The notes under the pieces: model-generated
Told to the model about the DNA's origin: nothing
Database searches by the model: none
What the model saw: only the letters and a program-made list of their open reading frames with translations
Program-made: the position numbers and the translations under genes
DNA from: Pseudomonadota bacterium
GTDB taxonomy: Bacteria; SZUA-182; DTGQ01
Reading direction: 5' to 3'
Length of the DNA stretch: 15,710 nucleotides
Assembly: GCA_030605265.1 (NCBI GenBank)
Contig: JAUWIR010000030.1
Coordinates: 1-15,710 of the forward strand
Part shown: positions 1 through 9,900 of the stretch, in pieces
Layout: each line of letters begins with the position of its first letter
Numbering within the stretch: position 1 is the stretch's first letter

Positions 1-1439
1 CTCCCCCCTTTTTTTCTGCCAAAGTATCTTTTGATTAATAAAAAAATTTGCTTCGCGCTCAATCCATACAATTCAAGAATAGGCTCTTCATTAATCCATA
101 CTTCGTTAATGCACTGTCGACTTAGAATGCTTATTTGAGGAAAGATTTCATCTTCATAGGTTTCTTCGGGGACCTCTGTTACGGCAACCTGAATAGGCGA
201 GGAAATCTCTCTAGCCTCTTTTTGATAGCCAAAGGCAGTTATAATCGAATCACTGACTACACTCGGTGAGGCCATGGCTATCTGAATAAGTTTAACAGGT
301 TCAAAAGGTTCAAAAGGTTCAAAAGAATCACCCAAGGTTACCTTTTGGGTATCCCCTTGTCTATACAAACTCTGTTCATACAAACTATTAGATAATGCCC
401 CTCTCGAACTATTTCCTAAAGAATCAATGGCTTGATAATGGAATAGCCCCTCGATTTTTTCTTTACTTGTGGGAGAATAATGAAAAGTATAGGCAAGAGA
501 AGATATGGGTTCTTTTGGGCTTTCAGGTATGTTCACTTGTTGTAATTCTACTTCTTTCTCATTAATAAAAAAACTCTTCACCTCTGAAGGGTCATACAGT
601 ATCCCTTGAATACCATCAAATTTTAAAAATCCAGACCCCTTCTCCTTACCTTCTTCAGCAAAGTAAACTATGGGGCCCTCTTGGTCAAACAGTATGGAAA
701 TCTTCTTTTCATCCTCTCTGTCCATTAGGTCAACAACTTTAATGGAAACAGTGTTAATCCCGGGTCGTAGTGTAACCTTTTGCTGAAAATCACAAAAAAA
801 CTCTTTGCTTACTTCCAATAAAGATAAAGGCTTTTCATTATTCAGAGAAATAAAAATATTCCCCACGTAAGTATCATCACTGGTTGAACCGGAAAGCAAA
901 AATTTGGGATCATTAGTCATTTGCGGCCTATGATCAAGCGCTAGCCGGGGGGCTTCAGTATCTTCCCCTGTTAAAAAGAGTTTTTCCCTTCTCACTTTAT
1001 TAAGGTAATAGTTTGCTTTGGCTGAAGCACATTGATCAAGGGAAATTTTCAGAAGCTGTAAGGCTTTCTCCAAACTATCAGGTTCTTTGTTAAGTTCATA
1101 AAGATAATAGTAAACAACACCAAGTTCCCTATTGGGGAAATACTCCGGTAATCGATGCGTGCCATAGGTACGCACCCACCTTCCATCATCCTTTCCCCTT
1201 TCAATGGACCTTTGTAATTCATCCCTTGCCGCAATTAAACAAACCTCTTCCCTGCACTGAGCACAAGAAATTCCCCTGAGATAACAACTATGCCATGCTT
1301 CAGAAAAAATCCTCTCTTTAGTAGTACAATACTCCTTCCCATTTATGACAATTGGTTTAAACCGGCGATTACTGCAGCCAATAATAGTAATAAGGAAAAA
1401 TAGAAAAAATATTTTAAGAAATCCCTGAATGTAGCGCAT
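1..1439 (-). CDS. Secreted lipoprotein with Ig-like domains, C-terminus cut by window edge
   Basis: The frame is open from an ATG at 1439 to the left edge (479 codons, no stop), so the C-terminus is missing. The N-terminus is a lipoprotein signal: a hydrophobic stretch (residues 7-20) ending in IIGC with the lipidated Cys at 22. A Cys-rich part (about 60-85) and a helical part (about 85-155) follow; they may be a degenerate TPR-like region. Residues about 165-245 look like an Ig-like module of the glucodextranase/invasin kind (TNDPKFLLSGSTSDD, then RPGINTVSIKVVD), and about 245-345 like a second one (ILYDPSEVKSFFINEKEVEL, then FHYQAIDSLGN). The upstream codon in frame is a TGA, so this is the earliest possible ATG. 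It starts 13 bases after the porin-like gene ends and is probably the last operon gene seen here. Likely anchored in the outer membrane; the role is unknown. Confidence 0.85.
   Translation of the reverse strand, partial: MRYIQGFLKIFFLFFLITIIGCSNRRFKPIVINGKEYCTTKERIFSEAWHSCYLRGISCAQCREEVCLIAARDELQRSIERGKDDGRWVRTYGTHRLPEYFPNRELGVVYYYLYELNKEPDSLEKALQLLKISLDQCASAKANYYLNKVRREKLFLTGEDTEAPRLALDHRPQMTNDPKFLLSGSTSDDTYVGNIFISLNNEKPLSLLEVSKEFFCDFQQKVTLRPGINTVSIKVVDLMDREDEKKISILFDQEGPIVYFAEEGKEKGSGFLKFDGIQGILYDPSEVKSFFINEKEVELQQVNIPESPKEPISSLAYTFHYSPTSKEKIEGLFHYQAIDSLGNSSRGALSNSLYEQSLYRQGDTQKVTLGDSFEPFEPFEPVKLIQIAMASPSVVSDSIITAFGYQKEAREISSPIQVAVTEVPEETYEDEIFPQISILSRQCINEVWINEEPILELYGLSAKQIFLLIKRYFGRKKGG
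298..324 (-). repeat. Three perfect 9-base tandem repeats (FEP codons)
   Basis: The unit ggttcaaaa occurs three times head to tail on the plus strand and encodes (FEP)3 in the lipoprotein. Because the unit is a multiple of three, slippage would change the repeat number without breaking the frame. Confidence 0.85.
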
Positions 1440-1452
1440 ATTTCATTGTTTC

Positions 1453-2844
1453 TCAGATCAAATAAAAAATAACAGAGGCATAAAAATAGTGTTCTTTTAT
1501 TTCACAATCAATTGATTCCCCTTGCAGGGTTTCAACATCCTGCTTGTCCCCAAATCGATAATGATAGACAAAATCAAGAGCAAAGAATTCTTTTTTTGAT
1601 TCTCCTCTGTAAGTAATCCCACTTCCACAGCTTGCCCCATAAACATCATCAGGACGATCACCGGCAGGCTCAGGATCATAAAAAAAACCCATGCGTAAAT
1701 GGATGTCCCGCTTTGGGTTCTGAAAAACATATTCTCCACCGCACCTTATTTGGGTTGTAGGGGTAATTTTAGCCTCCTCTTCTCTCTTTTTATTGATTGG
1801 GCTCCACCTATCATCAGAGTCATAAACCAGTACGTACTGGTCCCAATGGGTTTTGTAAACATCAACAGCCAAAGCCAAGGACTCCGAGAAATGAAAACAG
1901 AGGCCTAAGCCATAGGAAAGCGGCATTTCTAAAGTAAGGTTATTACGAGAGATATGATCATAATAGTAATTCAAGACCGGGTCTTCAGGAAATTCAGTAT
2001 ACACTTTCTCCTGCTTTTCATGCTGAATATCAGCTTTAAACGGGGTTTTTAGAACTCCGCCAAATTGAATCTGTCGTTTTTTCCCAAAAAGGCGAAAATA
2101 ATCGGATTTAAGAAGGAACCCAAAATTCATATTAAACCCTGAAAAATCATATTTCTCATAGATTTCACTTCTGGTAATTATTGGTTCATCTCGTATTTCA
2201 GTACCTTCAGCATATTGAGTGTTGATGTTTTCCCACCCATTATCCAGCAGCTCATGGTCCCAAAAATTACAGGTTACTCCGAGAAATAAGAAACGTTTAA
2301 TCATAAAGGCACGGGCTGGTGATAAAGTACACAAGGACCCTTGTTGGTGTTTTGAATCTTTGTGCAATTTATCAATAAATACTCCCTCTGCATCTTCTTC
2401 TCTCCATGTTTTTGATATATCCATGGAAAATTCATATAAATGTTGGTAATTGAAAGATAAAACCAAATTTCGATTAAAGAACGTAAAAGGAAGGACACCA
2501 CTGGCATAATTCAAGTGAAAGATTTGAGAAGAGTGGTCTGTAATATCGCCTCCATCAACATGGCTTGCGCCATATTCATTTTCCCCTGAAAAATAAGAGC
2601 CAACTATGGAGAGTTCAGGTTTGGTAAGTTGGAGTAATCCCGCCGGGTTCCATGAAGCTGCAGTAGCATCATCAGCAACACCAATAAACGCCCCTCCCAT
2701 CCCCATTGCCCTGGCTCCGGAGCCGACAGGATTAGGAGTAGCCTGCATATCCATATCAGGATAATCTGCCAAACTGCTCTGTTGCGACCAAATAGTTATA
2801 GAAAAAACTATTAATAAAACAGTAACTACTTTCAATTTTTTCAT
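1453..2844 (-). CDS. PorV/UPF0164-like outer-membrane beta-barrel protein
   Basis: A 463-residue protein with a Sec signal peptide (hydrophobic residues 6-18, likely cleavage after SSLA at 26). The mature N-terminus has the hallmark of the PorV/PorQ/UPF0164 branch of the FadL-like barrel superfamily: GSGARAMGMGGAFIGVADDA followed by ATAASWNPAGL. The rest alternates short amphipathic strands with charged loops, as expected for a barrel of about 14 strands, but the last residues (VIFYLI) lack the usual terminal aromatic. In type IX secretion PorV receives substrates at the outer membrane; elsewhere the family is poorly understood, so the function here is open. The ATG overlaps the upstream TGA (ATGA at 2841-2844) and no Shine-Dalgarno is visible, so translation is probably coupled to the gene before it. 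Confidence 0.85.
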   Translation of the reverse strand: MKKLKVVTVLLIVFSITIWSQQSSLADYPDMDMQATPNPVGSGARAMGMGGAFIGVADDATAASWNPAGLLQLTKPELSIVGSYFSGENEYGASHVDGGDITDHSSQIFHLNYASGVLPFTFFNRNLVLSFNYQHLYEFSMDISKTWREEDAEGVFIDKLHKDSKHQQGSLCTLSPARAFMIKRFLFLGVTCNFWDHELLDNGWENINTQYAEGTEIRDEPIITRSEIYEKYDFSGFNMNFGFLLKSDYFRLFGKKRQIQFGGVLKTPFKADIQHEKQEKVYTEFPEDPVLNYYYDHISRNNLTLEMPLSYGLGLCFHFSESLALAVDVYKTHWDQYVLVYDSDDRWSPINKKREEEAKITPTTQIRCGGEYVFQNPKRDIHLRMGFFYDPEPAGDRPDDVYGASCGSGITYRGESKKEFFALDFVYHYRFGDKQDVETLQGESIDCEIKEHYFYASVIFYLI

Positions 2845-3584
2845 TTTTCATTTATTAATTTAGAGCATATACTTTGAAGAAAACAGCCTTTGCTATTAAC
2901 TGTAACAAAAAGATTCTGAGGATAAGAAAGAGCGAAAATTGTGTCACTAGCCCCATTTATACTCCCATCCCTATCCCCATTTTCCCCGTCTGTCACTTTG
3001 ATGTTGATACTATTTCCATCAAGAAAAACAAAATCCATTTCCTGCCATGTATTAGTATCCTGGTAATTGTAACAGCAAAGAGAAGAAAAAAATTTATTTT
3101 CAGGTTTATGCGTATCTTTGTAGGTAACTTGTATGGTAACCTGGCCCCCTGCTTCAACTGCATCAAGATGAAAACCTAAAAAGCCATAAGGGAAATAATA
3201 TCTGGATTTTATTCTTTCAATTCCCGCCAGTTCATTTGGATCAATAAATCTAACCTTCTGAAAGTAGGGGTTTGTGCCCTCCGGCTCCTGAATTTTTAAG
3301 GTAAATATCTTTTTATCAGCAGGATTGCGGCCCACCTTCATGATTGTGGCAGTGCGCGAATCCGAACCGGCATCCTCTTCATCCCTATCCCATGCACCAT
3401 CAAGATCGCTCTCTGTCTCATCATAGGAAAGAGAAAGAGCATCAAATATTATGTACCTTGTTTTTTCTGATTCCTCCTTCTGATGCCAGCATCTTATAAT
3501 GATTTCATTTTTTTCATCCACTTCTCCTCCCTTGATCAATCCAATAGGAAAAGGATAACTAAAATATCTATCATCTTTATACAT
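2841..3584 (-). CDS. Secreted beta-sandwich protein, downstream part (choice-of-anchor U-like domain)
   Basis: This 247-residue frame continues, in the same frame, the ORF that ends at the TGA at 3594-3596. Its first 45 residues read like the second half of a jelly-roll domain (FPIGLIKGGEVDEKNEIIIR). Residues about 125-225 resemble the choice-of-anchor U family: FPYGFLGFHLDAVEAGGQVT, then an aromatic-rich strand, then INIKVTDGENGDRDGSING, against the family's PDG-L-F and LTDGG-GD-DG-NG pattern. It has no signal peptide and no Shine-Dalgarno before the ATG, so as an independent gene it would be cytoplasmic and poorly translated. It is more likely the C-terminal part of one exported protein interrupted by the TGA. 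It ends in an ATGA overlap with the barrel gene. Confidence 0.7.
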   Translation of the reverse strand: MYKDDRYFSYPFPIGLIKGGEVDEKNEIIIRCWHQKEESEKTRYIIFDALSLSYDETESDLDGAWDRDEEDAGSDSRTATIMKVGRNPADKKIFTLKIQEPEGTNPYFQKVRFIDPNELAGIERIKSRYYFPYGFLGFHLDAVEAGGQVTIQVTYKDTHKPENKFFSSLCCYNYQDTNTWQEMDFVFLDGNSINIKVTDGENGDRDGSINGASDTIFALSYPQNLFVTVNSKGCFLQSICSKLINEK

Positions 3585-3593
3585 TGGGGTTTG

Positions 3594-3986
3594 TCAAACA
3601 AAAATCTTTGTATCAAACTTCATAATTTCAAGAAAAAGAGTGGCATTTGGGTCCGAGGGTTTTGCTTGAACTTCTAAGACCGGATTCTGGTAATCAGCAT
3701 TATAAGGAAAATTGAGACATATTTCTTGAATCCGATCCTCTGCATAACTATCAGAAGAAGACCAGAGAAGTTGGGGAAATTCCCAAGCAGGATTGTCTTC
3801 CCAATTTGGCGGCACAAGATAATCAAGGGAAACTATTTCAGGGGGCCATGAAAATTCACTTCCCTGTGAATTAGAATCAAATTTCCCTATCTTCCAAATA
3901 TACTCTTTTGCCTGAACAGGCAAAAAGAGCCGCCCTATAAGCAAAAAGAAAAGGCCAAGAAAAAAAAGTAACCTGGAACCTCTCAT
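3594..3986 (-). CDS. Secreted beta-sandwich protein, upstream part with signal peptide, ends at an in-frame TGA
   Basis: A 130-residue frame starting with a clear signal peptide (hydrophobic residues 5-22, cleavage after PVQA). The mature part opens with YIWKIGKFDSNSQGSEF, a motif like that at the start of carbohydrate-binding-like jelly rolls near polysaccharide-lyase-type proteins. It then shows beta strands (NPVLEVQAKPSDPN, TLFLEIMKFD) and stops at TGA in mid-fold. Read through the TGA, the frame continues directly into the 247-residue ORF, giving about 381 codons in total. The ATG overlaps the TGA of the giant peptidase gene (ATGA at 3983-3986) and has a GAGG 9 bases upstream. It is probably a secreted partner or anchor of the giant protein; no enzyme motif is visible. 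Confidence 0.75.
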   Translation of the reverse strand: MRGSRLLFFLGLFFLLIGRLFLPVQAKEYIWKIGKFDSNSQGSEFSWPPEIVSLDYLVPPNWEDNPAWEFPQLLWSSSDSYAEDRIQEICLNFPYNADYQNPVLEVQAKPSDPNATLFLEIMKFDTKIFV

Positions 3987-6900
3987 GGTACATCGCCTCT
4001 TTTATCAATGATATAAACTCTATTTTGATCAATATATGTATCATTGCCGGCAAGTTCAGTAAAAAACCGATAGGTTGAATCAATCTTCCCTGTTAATCTA
4101 TCTAAAGTCCTGATTCCTTCAACCTGCTCAAGAGTGGTGAGCGCTTTTTGTGTTTTCATACTCTCCTGATAAAATACATCAGTATTAAGCAGTTCAGCAT
4201 CTTGCCCGGAATAATGTGCTTTATTCCTGCTGGGATAAGAAAAACCCCTAAGATACAATATGGATGATATATTTATTAGATCAAGGTAGAGTACACCTCC
4301 GGTGGATACATCAACGGCATTGTAGGTTTGGGATCTCATCGCCTCCCTGGTGTCTCCACAATAAGTGATACCATCATTCCAATACCATTTACCATCTTTT
4401 GTATCATAGTAATAACGTTGCCTTTTATAGATGTCTACATCAAGAGGGCAGTAACACCAAGCTTCCTCACCTTGACGATAAAAGTAATAGGGGCTTATTA
4501 GGGCATTGGAGGGGACTACATTAGGGGCCCTAGCATAGATATCAGGAAAATAATACAAATTTTTTCCTTCACATAAAGGCAGAAATACTGTTGGATAGAT
4601 TCCGGAGGTTTTTAAACAAAATTCTCCATAATTACTGATATTGTCCCCGTCATAATCTCCGTCTGGTGGAAAATCGGTATCTCCATCACCTCCAGGATTG
4701 CCACCTCCATCTTGTATTGCCTTCTGCCAAATTTCTTTTCTAATGTTGTACCCTCCTGATTTAGGGAGTGACCCGGGACTACCACAAGGAATGGAACTAA
4801 TATCAATGGTTATTCTGTTTAAACTGCTCTTTGAAAGGGATACATCTTCTATTGTTTTTATAACATCACCGTTCAAATTATTTGTTACTTGAAGATCAAC
4901 AGTTGTATTAATGCAGTTATTAAATTTGAATGAACATACCTCATGGCCACGCCATTCCTTTATATCCGGCCTATTAGGTTTCCCGCCGTCTATCATACGA
5001 ACAGAAAGACTATGGCGGCGCAACCGGCATTCCTGATTCCGATCTATTACTGTAACTTCCAGCACTGTATATTCTTGCGCTTGATCATCTTTAACAGATA
5101 AAATATAGGATACCCCTTCCGGATGATAGCTTGAGGCAAGCCTTGTTTCAAGAAGATAGTACCCGGTTTGCCTGCACTGAAAATCAAGGAGATTCTGGTC
5201 AACGTGGAAGGGGCCGGAAAGTTCATTTGGGTCCAGGGGAATAGGGCGAACATTTGGATCATAGAGGGCAATCTGAATGAAGTAGCCTTGCTCTGAAAGG
5301 TCTTGGGCATAGATTTCGTAGATATGGCCTGAGAAGGCCTTAAAATACATCCAGTCATGATCTTTGCAAATTCCATCACTATTATTTGGATCATAAAAGG
5401 TGCGCCGTATGGGAAGATCATTTACTACAAGCGCATGATTTGGATCACTCAAAATGATGTTCGGGTCGGGATCAAATTCATAATCATCATGGCCGATTCC
5501 ATCATTTGTGTGCACAATGGCCACTTCTTGCCATTCCGTCCAGGTCTTCGAATTGTCCCCTTTTCTTCTTCCCTCCACCATAAAGTAAGCCTGATAATAC
5601 TCATCACCACTTATCTGGTCTGCTTGATTATTTGGATCTAGATCTACAATCATGCTTTTTTGATAAATTCCCGAAGATGAGGCCAATACTACCCAGGCCC
5701 TCCAATCCTCATCAGTTTCCGCATCAGGATGGGGGGTAAGGGAAAGAAGGTAGTGGGTTGTTCCATCCTCCCCTTTTTCAACCCTGGCATTGCAGTCAGT
5801 AAAAAGAGAGAGATCTTCTCCAGGGATAGCCGACATCCCTAAATAGTAGCTTAAGTAGTGGTTCATGGTTTGATAATCCTGCACTTTTTCCGGTAAAAAA
5901 AGTGCAGGGTTTTGCCAGGTTAAGGAAACTGCGTTTTCAGCCATTCTATAGCATTGGGCAACACTGGCCCCGGATAAAATAGAGGAGAAAAAGAAGTTTG
6001 AAAAACAGGGGAAAAGTCTTTCTCCTTGATGTCGCAAAGGAGAAAAGAAAAGTTTGTTTTTACTTGTTCCGGCAATGCCTGCTCCTCTTTTGGGCCAGTT
6101 ATCGTTGGGAAAGCAGGAGGATAAATACTCTTTTGCATAAGGTGAATCCAGAAGAATAAGAAAGCGCTGATTCGGATCATCATGAGGAATAAATTTTTTA
6201 AGATCACTGGGGCTTAAGCTGTCATTTGAATCAAGATAAAAATGGGGGATACGTTCCCCTTCTTTTTCTTTAAAATCCACTTGCCCAATCATGTAGAAAA
6301 AGAGGGTCTTATCTTCCGGCAGTCCAATTTCAGAAAGGGTGGAAAGACAGCAAGCTATTTCTATTTCATCATCTCTTAGTCCTTTACTGCGTAAAATGGC
6401 TCCTGCTCGATTCACTTGATCTCGCAATCTTTCTCTTTCCTCTTGGGAAAGAAGATTTTGATCATTCGGATCACTATAAACAATCACCGCCATGGTTTTG
6501 TTCTCAATTGAACTCCCAATTGGTATTTTACAGGTGGCCACTTTGGGGCGGGTACTATTATCTACTGCATAAATGGTGATTCTATAGTTTGTTTCATTGG
6601 GACAAGGATCAGGTACGCTAAGTGTATATGGCCCCCCATAAAGACAGTTTGGACCAAAAGAAGGGTCTTTGAGATCAAGAGCAAGGCACAGCTCGGGGGC
6701 TGAAACTTTAGCCCGGCCTAAGGTGCTGGTAAGAGCGTTTTGCGTGCTTTCAACAAGGGCAAAGACTTTGCTTATGCCGGTTAAAGAGTAAACCTCGGCC
6801 CTTATTTCAACCTGATCTCCGCGCCGGTTAGCTGATGCTTCACTGATGGCGGGCCTGCTCTCATCTACATAGTAGATATTTTCACGGTCCCAGGCTTCAA

Positions 6901-9900
6901 TAAGATGAAGATTCGGATCGGAAACACAGGGTGTTTGCGCGCCCATGGGCAGAAAGTCCCCGGCATAATCAAAAGCATCCTTTAGGCTGTGAGTTAAAAA
7001 CCACTCATCAAAAAAGGGATAGGAAAAAGAGACCATTCCCTGATTCAAAAAATAGGCTGTCTGATTGGGATCAGTACTGGTTATAGTAATGATTTTATCA
7101 GCTAAGGATTGACTATTATTTATCTCGGATAAAAAACTTCCTGAATAACAGGCATCATAAAGGAAAATGATATTTCCCTCAACCCGGTCGACAATTTTTT
7201 CCATGGTATCAACTAAATCCGAAGCAGAGAGTAGTACTTTAGGATTAAGGCGAAATTTTTCCTTGCTTCCATGATCAACCAAAAACAGGAAAAGCTCCTT
7301 TGCACCCTTTTGGCTAATTGTCCAAAAGGGTGAATCCGGCTTATTAAGATCAAAAGCATTAAGGTCCGGGTACCCCCGTATTTCATCGTATTTATTATCG
7401 TTATCAAGGTCCTGCAGAAGGTACGGATTGTAGTAATAAATTTCATCCTCACCATAGCCCATGGCCCGCAAAGACTTATAGGCATGGTTTCCAATAGTAT
7501 TGGTGCTTTCCCAAAGATAATCCCCGCTTCCCTGATAGCCTGCCATTATCAAAGCCATTTTTCTTTTCCCGGCAGCATAATCGGGATTTTCATTAACATC
7601 AATACAGACCTCTATGGTGAGTTTGGCGGATATAAGAAGGTTTGGGTCTTTTGCCGGATCAGCATACCCGGTAAGGGTAAAAAGACCGTTTTTCCCGGGA
7701 GTTATTTTGTAGTAGGGCCCAGCATCATGATCAGCATCATTGATATCGATTTCTATATCAGCAAGGGGATTAGGGTCAAGGATGGTGGGATCAGATGAAA
7801 AGAAGGTAATATTTTGATGAGTGTAGGGAATATACTGTCTGTCAGGGTCTTGGCCAATAAGAGTAAGATCAAAGGGTATATCGTTTTTGAATGAAATAGT
7901 AAGACTGTCTTCTTTTAAAGGGTTAATGCCGTCTTTTGAGAAATGCAGGGAAGTAAATTCACTGCCGGGGAGGGCCATTTGGGGTGCCTGATCAGAAAAA
8001 GGAGGGCCCGACAGGGCCCAATCCTGTAATTTTTGCCGGGCGTTAAGAAAAGCTTGCCGAAGGATCGTATTTACTATTTGCGGACTACTGTCAGGAACAG
8101 TGTTGGTGTCAAGGTATGGACATAAGTTATTTATGAATTCTGTAGTAAAAGCATTATATATACTTAGTTTTTGTCCCTGCGGCGGAACGGGGGAAAGTTT
8201 ATTCGGACCGGAAAAATCAGGTTTAATATATGAGGCGCCATCGTTAGTTGAGGCAATGACCGTGACATTATGGTCTGTAAGATCATCAATAAAGGTACCT
8301 GAGGCTGCTGATTCAATAATGACCACCACCTGGCGGTTCATTTCTTGCCGGAATTTAGTTATACAATCTTTTAATTCCCCGGCGGTTATCACCTGATTAG
8401 GCATAATCTGAAAGCGATCCTCCGCTCCATGGCCTATGAGGTAAATATAAAGAGGGCCGGTGTTTGCCCGCAAACTCTTTTCCCATTCCATAAAACTCGC
8501 TTCAGTTGATTCCCATGGTTCCCATGGTATAATTGCCTGTCTTAATCTTTCGCTGGTGGGAACAGCATCATTAATAACGAGTTGATCAAGGGAGCTGTGA
8601 AAGATATCCTGGAAAAATACAGGATTTTGATACCAAATATCATACACTTCATAGCCGGCCTTGAAGAAGGAGAAAAATACATGGTTTGCCAGGGCTTGGG
8701 TTGCAGGCCAAAGAGTGTTTGTACTGCCTGCCTCGCCTCCGGCAACCAGAATAAGATTTCCTTTTAAGGAAGGGGCTGTATTGATTCTAAATTTTAGCAT
8801 TCCACCGGCCCCGGCGGCAACAAACGCATAATTGTCATCACCGGATAAGGCAATATCAAATATATAACCAGGAGTATCACAGTCAATAGCTATCTTTGGA
8901 TCACTTTTGTTGCTTATATCTATTACTTGAAGACCACCGCTATCAGCAATGAGAGAAAGACCCCAATCAACAATATTATATGAAGGGTCCCCATCAGCAG
9001 CAATAAAAGCGTAATTTCCATCACTGGATATGGTAACATTAAATGGATCACCTGGAGTATCACAGCTTCCAACTATCACCGGCTTACTTTTGTCGCTTAT
9101 ATCTATTATTATAAGCCGTCCGCTAACCACAACCACAGAACCCTCTTCAGTAAAAGCAAAGCTCCTGGCCTCAGCAATAAAAGCATAGTTGCCATCACCG
9201 TATATGGCAACATCAATAGCATTACCAGGGGTATCACAGTTACCTACTATCACCGGATCACTTTTGTCGCGAATATCTATTACTCGAAGACCATCGCCAT
9301 CAGCAATAAAAGCATAGTTTCCGTCACTGTGTATGGCAACACTTTTTGCATAGCCGGAAGGAGTATCACGGCTTCCAACTATCACCGGCTCACTTTTGTC
9401 GCTTATATTTATTGCTTGAAGATTCCCACCATCAACAAAAAAAAGAAAAGTCCCATCAACAAAAAGAAGACCCCCATCATCAGCAATAAAAGCATAATTC
9501 CCATCACCGGATATGGCAACATCTTTTGCATAGCCAGGAGTATCACAGCGTCCAACTATCACCGGCTCAATTTTATTGCTGATATTTACTACTTGAAGAT
9601 CCCCACCATCAGCAATAAAGGCATAATTTCCGTCGCCGGATATGGTCACACCCGCTGCATCACCTGGAGTATCACAGCTTCCAATTATCACCAACTCACT
9701 TTTGTTGTCTATATTTATTGCTTGAAGACCCCCACCATCGGCAATAAAAGCATAGTTTCCGTCGCCGGATATGGCAACACCTTTTGCATAGGAGGAAGAA
9801 GTATCACATCTTCCAACTATCACAGGCTCAATTTTCTCGCTTATATTTATTACTTGAAGTCCCCCACCTTCAAAAATAAAAGCAGTATCACGCCCAGCCA

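Noticed and set aside
3594..3596. TGA as selenocysteine or as a reassigned sense codon
   Set aside because: No SECIS-like hairpin is evident just downstream, the surrounding domain is a structural beta sandwich, and TGA ends neighbouring genes in tight ATGA overlaps.
3589..3599. Small palindrome gtttg-t-caaac centred on the in-frame stop
   Set aside because: Eleven bases with a one-base centre cannot form a hairpin, and such a palindrome is likely by chance in AT-rich DNA.
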